Assembly: GCA_018062515.1 (NCBI GenBank)
Contig: JAGOSC010000020.1
Coordinates: 1 to 41,910, forward strand
Length of the DNA: 41,910 nt
Reading direction: 5' to 3'
Origin: Candidatus Omnitrophota bacterium
Lineage (GTDB): Bacteria > Omnitrophota > Gorgyraeia > Zapsychrales > Zapsychraceae
Shown here: in pieces, positions 25,985 to 34,220 of the stretch
How the letters are laid out: each line of letters starts with the position of its first letter
How positions within the stretch are numbered: position 1 is the stretch's first letter
Notes under the pieces: model-generated
The model's database searches: none
Told to the model about the DNA's origin: nothing
What the model saw: only the letters and a program-made list of their open reading frames with translations
Translations under genes and position numbers: made by a program

Positions 25985-27165
25985 GGCTTTATATTCTCCA
26001 AGGCTTTGCGTATGATGAACAGCGCCTTGTCCGCTTGTTTCTTCGTAACATTAAGCGCCGGCATAATGCGAAGTATATTTCCCTGCGTACAATTAATAAT
26101 CAAACCATTATTAAAACAATCATCATAAACGGGTTTACCGGCCACTGTTAATTCAATACCGATCATTAATCCACACCCCCGCACAGCTTTAATCACAGGG
26201 AAATCTTCTTTTAATTTGATAAATTGATCCAATATGTATTTGCCCATAATCTTGGTGTTTTTCAGCATGTGATCGGCTTTAATCGCGTTAAATACACCTA
26301 GCGCGGCTTTCGTTACAAGTGGAGAACCACCGAATGTTGAGGCGTGCATTCCTGGCTTGAATGTATCTGATATTTCTTCTTTTACGACGAGCGCACCGAT
26401 GGGTAAACCGCCACCTAATGCTTTGGCTAAAACCATCAAATCCGGTTTCACTCCATAATGTTTAAACGCGAACATTTCGCCGGTGCGGCCCATACCGGTT
26501 TGCACTTCATCAAAAATCAGCAATATGTTTTTTTCATCACAAATCTTTCGAATTTTCTGTATATATTCTTTATCAGCAATATTAACCCCGCCCTCACCTT
26601 GAATTAATTCGAGCATTATACCGATGGTTGTTGGCGTAATTGCTTGTTCTAACGCTTCGTAGTTATTAAAAGGAACATATTTAAACCCGGCCGGTAGTGG
26701 AGCAAAACCTTTTTGATAACCCGGCTGTCCCGTCGCTGTCATCGCCCCTAATGTTCGTCCATGAAATGATTTTTCCATGGTGATGATTTCATAACGTTTT
26801 TCTTGTCCGTACATTCTCGCAAATTTAATGGCTGATTCGCAGCCTTCCGCTCCGCTATTACAGAAAAATACTTTGGCGGGAAATGAATTGCGAACGATTT
26901 CCATAGCGAGTTTAACTTGATTTAAATGATAAAAACTATTCGGAATATGAATGAGTTTACCTATTTGATCACGGACAGCCGACATGACCTTTGGGTGACA
27001 ATGGCCAACGTTATTAACTCCCCAACCAGGAAAAAAATCAAGATACTTCTTTCCGTCAATATCGACGAGAGTCATTCCTTTTCCCTTGACAAAAATGCCT
27101 TCCGTTCGAGTGTAAGTGGATAAAATATATTTATTATAATTTTTTAGAACTTCAGCTTTTTTCAT
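25981..27165 (-). CDS. argD: acetylornithine aminotransferase
   Basis: Class-III PLP aminotransferase acting on N-acetylglutamate semialdehyde. The 394 aa show FCNSGAEGCESAIKFAR (phosphate binding), FDEVQTGMGRTG and the PLP Lys in AKALGGGLPIGA (about 250). ArgD often also serves as DapC, but with dapL present that second role is not needed here. Its start overlaps the end of argB and its end overlaps argF, each by 4 bp. Confidence 0.95.
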   Translation of the reverse strand: MKKAEVLKNYNKYILSTYTRTEGIFVKGKGMTLVDIDGKKYLDFFPGWGVNNVGHCHPKVMSAVRDQIGKLIHIPNSFYHLNQVKLAMEIVRNSFPAKVFFCNSGAEGCESAIKFARMYGQEKRYEIITMEKSFHGRTLGAMTATGQPGYQKGFAPLPAGFKYVPFNNYEALEQAITPTTIGIMLELIQGEGGVNIADKEYIQKIRKICDEKNILLIFDEVQTGMGRTGEMFAFKHYGVKPDLMVLAKALGGGLPIGALVVKEEISDTFKPGMHASTFGGSPLVTKAALGVFNAIKADHMLKNTKIMGKYILDQFIKLKEDFPVIKAVRGCGLMIGIELTVAGKPVYDDCFNNGLIINCTQGNILRIMPALNVTKKQADKALFIIRKALENIKP

Positions 27166-28031
27166 TTCTTTTTACTTTTTTCTTTTATAATTTGAGTTCC
27201 GATCCCTTCATTGGTAAAAAACTCAAGAAGTAAGGCATGCTGTATACGCGCGTCCACAATGTGCGTCTTTTTGACACCAGCTTCTAAAGCTTCAATACAA
27301 GACCGTACTTTCGGGATCATTCCGCCGTCAATAATCTTTTGTTCAATTAAATCATTGATTTCAGAAACCGTTAAGGTTGAAATGAGCGAATTCGGATCTG
27401 TAGGGTTTCTAAGAACACCTTGTACGTTAGTTAGCAAGACCAATTTTTCTGCATTCATCGAATGAGCAATGGCGCTGGCGACTTCATCAGCATTAATATT
27501 GTGCGGAACTTTTTCTACGGTTACACCCATGGGTGATACAACGGTGATATGTCCGTTTCTTAAGTGTTTTTCCAAAGTCTTTTTATCGACGGACGATACG
27601 CTACCGACAAATCCAAGATCCTTCACTGCTATTTTCTTTTCTACATGAATAATATTTTCTTGTCCATGTAGTCCGGTGACATCGCCCTTTAAAGCTTTAA
27701 TCTCAGCGACGATTAATTGATTAAGTCTATCAAGCTCTTCGCTGACGATATCCAGAGTTTGTTTATCCGTTACGCGAATACCTTCATGAAATTCACTTTT
27801 GATATTCATTTCTTTAAGACGAGAACTGATGGCCGGGCCACCGCCGTGAACAAGAATGGTATTTATACCGACATAACTTAAAAAAACAATATCCTGCAAA
27901 ACATTATGTCGAATTTTAGCATCGTCTAATATGCTTCCCCCATACTTAATAACGAAAACTTTTCGTCGGAAGGCGTGAATATAAGGAATTGCTTCAATCA
28001 AAACGCTGGCTTTTTTAATAACGTCATTCAT
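27162..28031 (-). CDS. argB: acetylglutamate kinase
   Basis: Phosphorylates N-acetylglutamate. The 289 aa are an amino-acid-kinase fold with FVIKYGGSILDD, the substrate/ATP loop LVHGGGPAISSRL (about 60-72), INADEVASAIAHSM and GGMIPKVRSCIEAL. The N-terminal helix before the KYGG motif (about 1-25) is of the kind found in arginine-inhibited hexameric enzymes, so feedback control is plausible. One base separates it from argJ; it overlaps argD by 4 bp. Confidence 0.97.
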   Translation of the reverse strand: MNDVIKKASVLIEAIPYIHAFRRKVFVIKYGGSILDDAKIRHNVLQDIVFLSYVGINTILVHGGGPAISSRLKEMNIKSEFHEGIRVTDKQTLDIVSEELDRLNQLIVAEIKALKGDVTGLHGQENIIHVEKKIAVKDLGFVGSVSSVDKKTLEKHLRNGHITVVSPMGVTVEKVPHNINADEVASAIAHSMNAEKLVLLTNVQGVLRNPTDPNSLISTLTVSEINDLIEQKIIDGGMIPKVRSCIEALEAGVKKTHIVDARIQHALLLEFFTNEGIGTQIIKEKSKKK

Positions 28032-28032
28032 A

Positions 28033-29175
28033 TTAGGTGTACTCCGTGTTGATTCGAATGTATTCGTGAGAAAGGTCAGACGTAAAAATGGTCGCCGACG
28101 CTGGACCGATATTTAATGTGGTGGTGATCATCACATTTTTTTCTTTAAATGAGCTGAAATCAATCTTGAGCTGATCTTCAGTTATTTGTTTGATCCCCAA
28201 GGCTCCGACGGCAGCAGCTACGCGCCCCCAATTTGGATTTGAACCATAAATCGCTGTTTTAACCAGCATGGAATTGGCAATCATTAATCCAATATCTTTA
28301 GCTTGTTTATGATTTTTTGCGCCCTTGACGTGAACTTGAACAAACTTCGTTGCGCCTTCGCCATCTAAAACGATTTTTTTTGCTAAATCAAGACAAACGA
28401 AATTTAACGCTTCACAAAATAATTTAAACTCTTTTCCTTGAGTAGCGATGGGTTTATTTCCCGCCTGGCCATTAGCCATCAGGACAACCATATCATTGGT
28501 ACTCATACAGCCATCGACGGTGATACAGTTAAATGATTGTTCCGTCGCTTCTTTCAAAGCGATTTTTAACAGTTTCGGTGTAATCGCCGCATCCGTTGTA
28601 ATGAATCCTAACATTGTGGCCATATTAGGAGCAATCATTCCTGAACCTTTGCAGCAACCACCGATATTGACCGTTGAAGAACCAATTTTAATTTGAACGG
28701 ATTTCTCTTTCAAAACTGTATCTGTTGTTACAATTCCTTTAGCAAATTTTTCTCCGCCCTTATCAGAAAGACCCTTAACCAAATGATCCATCCCGGTTTC
28801 AACATGTTCGATCGGTAAAGGCTTTCCAATAATTCCGGTCGAAGTGACAAGTACATCTGATTGTTTTATTTTTAAGGCGTTGGCCACCAATTCTGTCATA
28901 CGTTCGGCATCTTGATAACCTTTTTTCCCAGTAAAGCAATTGGCATTGCCGCTGTTAACAATAATGGCTTGAGCCTTATTATTCCGTAAATGTTTTTTAC
29001 AAACAATTAAAGGCGCAGCGACGATAGAACTTTTTGTATACACACAGGCTGTGTCAGCTACATTTTCGCTGACGACGAGCGCCAGATCTTCTTTCTTGGA
29101 GCGTTTGATTCCGCACCAAATTCCATTCGCTTTAAACCCTTTAGCCTGTGTTATTCCTCCATGAGTTATTTTCAT
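28033..29175 (-). CDS. argJ: glutamate N-acetyltransferase / acetylornithine deacetylase
   Basis: Recycles the acetyl group between acetylornithine and glutamate, so no argE is needed. The 380 aa precursor is expected to cleave itself before the Thr in NMATMLGF (about residue 190), giving alpha and beta chains; KGSGMIAPNMATML is intact. TSTGIIGKPLP and the C-terminal sequence ending HEYIRINTEYT also match. No argA is seen, so whether the enzyme is bifunctional cannot be settled here. It overlaps argC by 4 bp. Confidence 0.96.
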   Translation of the reverse strand: MKITHGGITQAKGFKANGIWCGIKRSKKEDLALVVSENVADTACVYTKSSIVAAPLIVCKKHLRNNKAQAIIVNSGNANCFTGKKGYQDAERMTELVANALKIKQSDVLVTSTGIIGKPLPIEHVETGMDHLVKGLSDKGGEKFAKGIVTTDTVLKEKSVQIKIGSSTVNIGGCCKGSGMIAPNMATMLGFITTDAAITPKLLKIALKEATEQSFNCITVDGCMSTNDMVVLMANGQAGNKPIATQGKEFKLFCEALNFVCLDLAKKIVLDGEGATKFVQVHVKGAKNHKQAKDIGLMIANSMLVKTAIYGSNPNWGRVAAAVGALGIKQITEDQLKIDFSSFKEKNVMITTTLNIGPASATIFTSDLSHEYIRINTEYT

Positions 29176-30188
29176 GCTAATCCTTCACTTTCATTGAAAC
29201 CAAACATCAAATTCATATTTTGCACTGCTTGTCCGGCCGCGCCCTTGACGAGATTGTCGATGACACACGTTATGACAAGCAAATTTTTATCAGCGTTTAA
29301 AGCAAGGCTGATATCACAGTAATTTGTTTTGACGACATTCTTTAATTCAACCTGTTCGCCGAGATTGTAGACGCGGACAAACGGTTCTGTTTTATAGAAT
29401 TTTTTGTAAATAGTATGACACTTCGCTAATTGAATTTTTGAATTTAATCGGACATAAATTGTTTCAAGAATTCCACGGTTAACAGGCAATAAATGCGGAA
29501 CAAATTCAATTCTGGTTTTCTTTCCCTTAATTTTAGATAAATAGAGCTCAATTTCCGGCGCGTGCTGATGATTGAGGACTTTGTAGGCTTTAAAATTCTC
29601 ACTTACCTCAGCATGAATTAATGGGACTGAGGCCTTGCGTCCTGCCCCGGATACACCAGATTTGGCATCAATATAAATAGATTCAACTAATTCTTGATGT
29701 GTGGCCAAAAACGGCGCTAAACCTAAAATAGCGGCCGTTGGATAACAGCCGGGATTTGCGATCAGTGTAGCTTTGCGGATATTTTCGCGGTAAAGCTCCG
29801 GAAGACCGTAAACGGCTTTTTTCAGGTTTTTTTGATCAGTATGCTTGGCATGATACCATTTTTCATATACCGATGTTGAATTTAGTCGGTAATCACCGCT
29901 TAAATCAATGACTTTTAAACCAGCTGCCAGTAGTTTAGGGGTAATTCCCATAGAAGCCGTGTGCGGAACAGCTAAAAAGATAACATCGCAACCTTTAGCT
30001 GTTTCAATGTCGAATTTTTTACAATGAAGATTCGTCCGATTTTTTAATTGAGGCCAAATGTCGGATAAATAGCCTTCGGTATCATTAGCGCCAGCATACG
30101 ATACTCGAACGTGCGGGTGTTTGAGTAAAATATCTAAAGCGGTAAATCCAGAATATCCGCTTACACCGATAATACCGACCTTAATCAT
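29172..30188 (-). CDS. argC: N-acetyl-gamma-glutamyl-phosphate reductase
   Basis: NADPH-dependent third step of arginine synthesis. The 338 aa start with the nucleotide-binding GVSGYSG (about 8-14), carry the catalytic Cys in NPGCYPTAAIL (about 148), and the SGVSGAGRKAS and HRHxPE-like NHQHAPEIE segments. It is the first gene of the 15-kb run. The 70-bp AT-rich stretch before it (after the rpsI terminator) should hold the promoter, but I could not find a convincing -35/-10 pair; a 10-bp palindrome ATTTATAAAT lies at 30209-30218. Confidence 0.97.
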   Translation of the reverse strand: MIKVGIIGVSGYSGFTALDILLKHPHVRVSYAGANDTEGYLSDIWPQLKNRTNLHCKKFDIETAKGCDVIFLAVPHTASMGITPKLLAAGLKVIDLSGDYRLNSTSVYEKWYHAKHTDQKNLKKAVYGLPELYRENIRKATLIANPGCYPTAAILGLAPFLATHQELVESIYIDAKSGVSGAGRKASVPLIHAEVSENFKAYKVLNHQHAPEIELYLSKIKGKKTRIEFVPHLLPVNRGILETIYVRLNSKIQLAKCHTIYKKFYKTEPFVRVYNLGEQVELKNVVKTNYCDISLALNADKNLLVITCVIDNLVKGAAGQAVQNMNLMFGFNESEGLA

Positions 30189-30257
30189 TTAATTGCCTCA
30201 AGTTATTAATTTATAAATGGTTATAATTCTTTTAAATTTGAAAAGTTATCATAAAAT

Positions 30258-30301
30258 AAAAAACCTATCTCGTCAACTCTTTTGAGAAGGGAGATAGGTT
30301 T
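30258..30301 (-). terminator. rho-independent terminator after rpsI
   Basis: A perfect 11-bp stem (30261-30271 with 30291-30301, arms AAACCTATCTC) encloses a 19-nt loop that can form a small inner hairpin. On the minus strand it runs into a T-rich tract (30250-30263). It separates rplM-rpsI from the argC run. Confidence 0.85.
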
Positions 30302-30329
30302 GAAATTCTTACTTATTGTTAATTAGCGC

Positions 30330-30725
30330 TTAACGCTTGACCCACTGGAATTTCTTACGTGCTCCCTTTTGGCCTGGTTTCTTTCTTTCCTTCATTCTTG
30401 GATCGCGCCTGAGCATAAGGGATTTTTTTAAGATGGGTTTGTTTTCTTGATCACATTGAGTTAATGCGCGGGATAAACCTAAACGAAAAGCACCTGCTTG
30501 GCCGGTCAATCCGCCACCAGATACTTGAACTTCAATGTCAAATTTTCCTAAAGTATTAGTCAATTTCATAGGTTCTAAAATAATAATTTGATCTGTCTCG
30601 CGTGGAAAATATTCTTTAAATGCACGTTTGTTAACGCGAATCTGGCCATCACCCGGCATAATATTGACGCGTGCGACTGAACTTTTTCGACGACCGGTAG
30701 CTCCGTATTTTACGATCTCAACCAC
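30330..30725 (-). CDS. rpsI: 30S ribosomal protein S9
   Basis: The 131 aa match S9 in length and sequence: YGATGRRKSSVARV near the N-terminus, GGGLTGQAGAFRLGLSRAL in the middle and a basic C-terminal tail ending in Lys-Arg, which reaches the tRNA site. Start codon is GTG at 30723-30725 with AGGAG upstream. It is 12 bp after rplM in the widespread rplM-rpsI pair. Confidence 0.99.
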   Translation of the reverse strand: MVEIVKYGATGRRKSSVARVNIMPGDGQIRVNKRAFKEYFPRETDQIIILEPMKLTNTLGKFDIEVQVSGGGLTGQAGAFRLGLSRALTQCDQENKPILKKSLMLRRDPRMKERKKPGQKGARKKFQWVKR

Positions 30726-30737
30726 TGTGATAATCTC

Positions 30738-31172
30738 CTATACTTCTAATAAAATGGGTTTTTGTGCTTGGTGAGGATGTTTGTCACCAACGTAGATTTT
30801 TAATTTTGATTTTGCTTTATTTCCAAGCGCCCCAGATGGGATCATACGGTTGATGGCTAATTGTATGACTTTTGTTGGAGACTTTTTCATAAAATCTTTT
30901 AATTTAATAATTCTTTGTCCTGACGGAAAACCTGAATATTTTTGATATTCTTTAGTTTCAAGTTTGTTGCCGGTTACAGCAACTTTTTCGGCATTAATAA
31001 TAATGACTTGGTCGCCCGTATCCGCATGCGGAGTATAAATTACTTTGTGTTTTCCACGTAAAATGTCAGCCGCCTTTGTTGCTACTTTACCAAGAACTTT
31101 ATCCTTGGCGTCGATCAAATAGCATTTTCGTTCGACTTCATTAGATTTAGCCATAAAAGTTTTTTGTGTCAT
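30738..31172 (-). CDS. rplM: 50S ribosomal protein L13
   Basis: The 144 aa carry typical L13 segments: YLIDAKDKVLGKVATKAA, GKHKVIYTPHADTGDQVIIINAEKV, the YQKYSGFPSG loop and RMIPSGALG, ending KIYVGDKHPHQAQKP. AAGGA lies 7 bp before the ATG. It heads the rplM-rpsI operon behind its own promoter with a leader of about 47 nt; I see no L13-type leader structure. Confidence 0.99.
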   Translation of the reverse strand: MTQKTFMAKSNEVERKCYLIDAKDKVLGKVATKAADILRGKHKVIYTPHADTGDQVIIINAEKVAVTGNKLETKEYQKYSGFPSGQRIIKLKDFMKKSPTKVIQLAINRMIPSGALGNKAKSKLKIYVGDKHPHQAQKPILLEV

Positions 31173-31225
31173 CGTTCGTCCTTAAATAATTACAATCCTA
31201 ATGCTTTATATGAATATGAATGTGA

Positions 31226-31253
31226 AGTATATCATTTTGCGCTTGATTGTCAA
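31226..31253 (-). promoter_or_regulatory. rplM-rpsI promoter
   Basis: Minus strand: perfect TTGACA (31248-31253), 16-bp spacer, TATACT (31226-31231, 5/6) preceded by TGA, an extended -10. It lies just after the truA stop. The -35 sits in the 11-bp palindrome GATTGACAATC. Confidence 0.8.
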
Positions 31254-31276
31254 TCATAAATTTTATTTATTATCGA

Positions 31277-32020
31277 TTAATATTTGACCTTTAAAAGTGT
31301 TAAACCGTGCGCTTTCGCTGTATACGCTGACAAAGTACGATCTTTTTTCTTTAAGACATTGGTACTGCGCCCCTTAGGAACTCTTCCCGATCCAACTTCC
31401 AACAACATTCCAACAATATTGCGGACCATCTTATAAAGAAAACCATTGGCAGTTACATCAATCAAAATTAGGTTATTTTTTTTTGTAATCTTAATTGAAT
31501 AAATCGTTCGAACATTATTTTCTTCTTTTTCCGAACGGTTATTTCCTTTGAAGGAAGTAAAATCATGCGTGCCGATTAAACTCTGAGCTTCAAATTTCAT
31601 AAGATTTAAATCTAAATCGTACGGAAATAAAAGCGCGTGATTTTGTTGAACAGCCGATCGAACATCACGGTTGAATATTGTATATCGGTACGTCTTTGAT
31701 TTAACACTGTACTGAGCATGGAAATCATCAGAAACTTTTACTGCGTTGACAATGCTTATATCCGTCGGCAAATAAGCGTTTAAGGCGTTTCGAATTTCCG
31801 TCGGTGATTTTTCACATTGAGTTTGAAAATTAGCCACCTGACCTAAGGCATGAACACCGCTGTCGGTACGCCCTGATCCAATCAATTTTATTTTTTCTTT
31901 AAAAATTTTATAAAATGTTTCGGTGATTAATCCCTGGACGGTGCGTTCATCTTTTGGTTGTATCTGCCAGCCCTTGAATTGTGTCCCATCATATTCAATC
32001 GTTAATTTAATATTCGGCAT
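31277..32020 (-). CDS. truA: tRNA pseudouridine(38-40) synthase
   Basis: Modifies uridines 38-40 in the anticodon stem of tRNAs. The 247 aa show the catalytic Asp53 in GSGRTDSGVHALGQ, the RTIYSIKI strand and FLYKMVRNIVGMLLEVG near the C-terminus. Length and motifs fit TruA. It follows asd by 16 bp and ends the leuB-asd-truA group, a pairing seen in other bacteria. Confidence 0.97.
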   Translation of the reverse strand: MPNIKLTIEYDGTQFKGWQIQPKDERTVQGLITETFYKIFKEKIKLIGSGRTDSGVHALGQVANFQTQCEKSPTEIRNALNAYLPTDISIVNAVKVSDDFHAQYSVKSKTYRYTIFNRDVRSAVQQNHALLFPYDLDLNLMKFEAQSLIGTHDFTSFKGNNRSEKEENNVRTIYSIKITKKNNLILIDVTANGFLYKMVRNIVGMLLEVGSGRVPKGRSTNVLKKKDRTLSAYTAKAHGLTLLKVKY

Positions 32021-32036
32021 GATGGTCGGTAAAACA

Positions 32037-33035
32037 CTAAATCAATTTATACTTAAGGATTTTCTCGGCGATTTGAACGGCGTTAAGCGCAGCACCTTTT
32101 CGCAAGTTGTCGGCGACAATCCACATGTTTAAACCATTCTTAATGGATTCATCTTCGCGAATCCGTCCGACGAATGTATCATCTTTTCCTTGAACATCGA
32201 GAGGCAAAGGATATTTATTCTTCTTTAGATCATCGACGACGGTAACGCCTTCCGCCTTACGTAAAAGTTCAATCGCTTTGGCTCGGGTAATTTTTTCTTT
32301 GGTTTCAATATTAACTGACTCGGAATGCGCCCGTAATACCGGAACACGCACACATGTCGCTGTGACCTTGATATTTTTATCGTGCATGATCTTTTTAGTT
32401 TCATTCACCATTTTCATTTCTTCTTTAGTATAGAAATTGTCCATCGGTACGTCGATCTGAGGAATAAGATTACGGACGATCTGATAATTAAAAGCTTTAA
32501 CAGTGCGGTCACCTTTACTTTGATTTTCAAATTCTTCGATTGCCGCTGAACCGGCGCCCGAAACAGATTGATAAGTAGAAACAACAATTCTTTTTATTTT
32601 GGAATAATCATGTAAAGGTTTAAGCGCGACAAGCATTTGTATCGTTGAGCAATTTGGATTCGCGATAATCCCTTTTTGTTTTTTGATATCTTCCGGATTA
32701 ACTTCAGGGACAACCAATGGAACATCATCATCCATACGAAATGCGCTGGTATTATCAATAACAATACATCCGGCTTGAGCAGCTAATGGCGCAATGACTT
32801 TACTTACATTTGCTCCCGGTGAGAATAACCCGATATGCACACCTTTAAATTTTTCCTTGGCATTTTTTTCGTTAACCGTTTCATACAGTTGACCATCGAT
32901 CTTTTGATCTTCTTCTAAGCTGGTTGAAAATAATCGAATTTGATCGACGGGAAATTTGCGTTCTTTCAAGATACTTAACATTTCTTGTCCAACTGCACCT
33001 CGAATTCCGACGATAGCAACATTATATTTTTTCAT
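32037..33035 (-). CDS. asd: aspartate-semialdehyde dehydrogenase
   Basis: Reduces aspartyl phosphate to the semialdehyde that feeds DapA and the threonine/methionine branch. The 332 aa have the N-terminal GIRGAVGQEML motif, the catalytic Cys129 in NPNCSTIQML, and the SVSGAGSAAIEEF loop. AGGAG precedes the ATG. It is separated from the dap genes by about 11 kb, so expression of lysine genes is split over two operons. lysC is not in the window. Confidence 0.97.
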   Translation of the reverse strand: MKKYNVAIVGIRGAVGQEMLSILKERKFPVDQIRLFSTSLEEDQKIDGQLYETVNEKNAKEKFKGVHIGLFSPGANVSKVIAPLAAQAGCIVIDNTSAFRMDDDVPLVVPEVNPEDIKKQKGIIANPNCSTIQMLVALKPLHDYSKIKRIVVSTYQSVSGAGSAAIEEFENQSKGDRTVKAFNYQIVRNLIPQIDVPMDNFYTKEEMKMVNETKKIMHDKNIKVTATCVRVPVLRAHSESVNIETKEKITRAKAIELLRKAEGVTVVDDLKKNKYPLPLDVQGKDDTFVGRIREDESIKNGLNMWIVADNLRKGAALNAVQIAEKILKYKLI

Positions 33036-33052
33036 TTTCTATTACTCCTATA

Positions 33053-34153
33053 TTAAATTCGTTCTGCAATCATATTACCAATATCAGCGGTTGAATATCC
33101 CATTTGGCCAACCAGCATAGATTTCATTTTTTTGATAACTTCTCGCGTCGCTGTTTCAATACTTGCCGCTGCCTTTGCTTCACCAAGATGATTCAACATC
33201 ATGACCGCTGTTAAAATGGTTGCAATGGGGTTGATAACACCTTTTCCAGCAAAAGATGGCGCTGTCCCGTGAACCGGTTCAAACATACTCACACCATTAG
33301 GATTAATGTTTCCGCTCGGAGCAACACCCATTCCGCCTTGAGTAACAGCGGCTAAATCCGTAATAATATCCCCGAACATATTGGTCGTGACAATGCCGTT
33401 AAATCGTTTGGGATCTTCGATCATATAAATGCAAATAGCGTCCACATGGCAATAATCTTTTGCTACGCCCGGAAAATCTTTCGCGACTTCATCGAAAACA
33501 CGTTGCCATAAATCAAAAACATACGTTAATACATTCGTTTTTCCGCATAACGTTAATTTGGCGTAATATCCTTTTGATTTTTCCTCGGCGGAAAGGCCCT
33601 TCCAAGGATCCTGCTCATGGCGTTTTTTCAATGTTTCAAAGGCATAACGAACACAACGCTCCACTTTATGATATGAATAAATCATCGACTGAACAGCTAC
33701 TTCATTTTTTGTTCCCTTGTCTTTGACTTCTCCTACGCCGGTATAAACATCTCCCGTATTTTCGCGGAAAACCACATAATCAATATCAGCCGGTGTTTTT
33801 CCTTTTAACGGTGACTCAACATTTTCATAAAGCTTAACCGGACGCAAATTAATATAAAGATCTAAATCAAATCGTAATTTTAATAAAATTCCGCGTTCGA
33901 GAATGCCGGGTTTAACCGACGGATGACCAATTCCGCCAAGAAAAATGGCGTCAAAATTCTTTAATTGTTCGATTTCTTTATCGGCAAGAATTTCACCTGT
34001 TTTCAAATATCGTTCACCGCCGAAATTAAAAGGCGTTGTGGTAATTTGAAATTGAAATTTTTTAGAAGCAGCGTCGAGTACTTTTAATCCTTCACGAATG
34101 ACTTCAGGTCCAATCCCGTCACCGCCAATAACCGCTATTTTATAATTTTTCAT
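33053..34153 (-). CDS. leuB: isopropylmalate/isocitrate dehydrogenase family, probably LeuB
   Basis: NAD-dependent oxidative decarboxylase of the beta-decarboxylating family, probably for leucine. The 366 aa show GGDGIGPEV, INLRPVKLY, FRENTGDVYTGVGE, and TTNMFGDIITDLAA followed by EPVHGTAPSFAGKG. Some motifs (TQGGMGVAPSG, and a ~20-residue acidic/basic insert about 175-200) differ from the standard LeuB pattern, so another 3-substituted malate is possible. leuA, leuC and leuD are absent nearby. Start is the ATG at 34153 with AAGGA upstream; an in-frame TTG at 34168 would swallow the ribosome site. A terminator ends 14 bp before the ATG. Confidence 0.8.
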   Translation of the reverse strand: MKNYKIAVIGGDGIGPEVIREGLKVLDAASKKFQFQITTTPFNFGGERYLKTGEILADKEIEQLKNFDAIFLGGIGHPSVKPGILERGILLKLRFDLDLYINLRPVKLYENVESPLKGKTPADIDYVVFRENTGDVYTGVGEVKDKGTKNEVAVQSMIYSYHKVERCVRYAFETLKKRHEQDPWKGLSAEEKSKGYYAKLTLCGKTNVLTYVFDLWQRVFDEVAKDFPGVAKDYCHVDAICIYMIEDPKRFNGIVTTNMFGDIITDLAAVTQGGMGVAPSGNINPNGVSMFEPVHGTAPSFAGKGVINPIATILTAVMMLNHLGEAKAAASIETATREVIKKMKSMLVGQMGYSTADIGNMIAERI

Positions 34154-34166
34154 TATTTTCCTTATC

Positions 34167-34200
34167 AAAAAAATATGCGTGCCTAATCTCTAAGCCGCAT
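34167..34200 (-). terminator. rho-independent terminator between fabF and leuB
   Basis: On the minus strand ATGCG-GCTTA pairs with TAGGC-A-CGCAT (34175-34200): ten pairs including one U-G, one bulged A, 5-nt loop GAGAT. It is followed by seven T (34167-34173). The T-run lies 13 bp before the leuB ATG and touches its ribosome site, so it either ends the fab operon or acts as an attenuator for leuB. Confidence 0.8.
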
Positions 34201-34220
34201 TTTATATTTACAACAAAAAA

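Noticed and set aside
30189..30260. Possible ArgR box or promoter before argC, including the palindrome ATTTATAAAT
   Set aside because: The palindrome does not match the TGAAT-type ARG half-sites, and no -35/-10 pair with proper spacing stands out.
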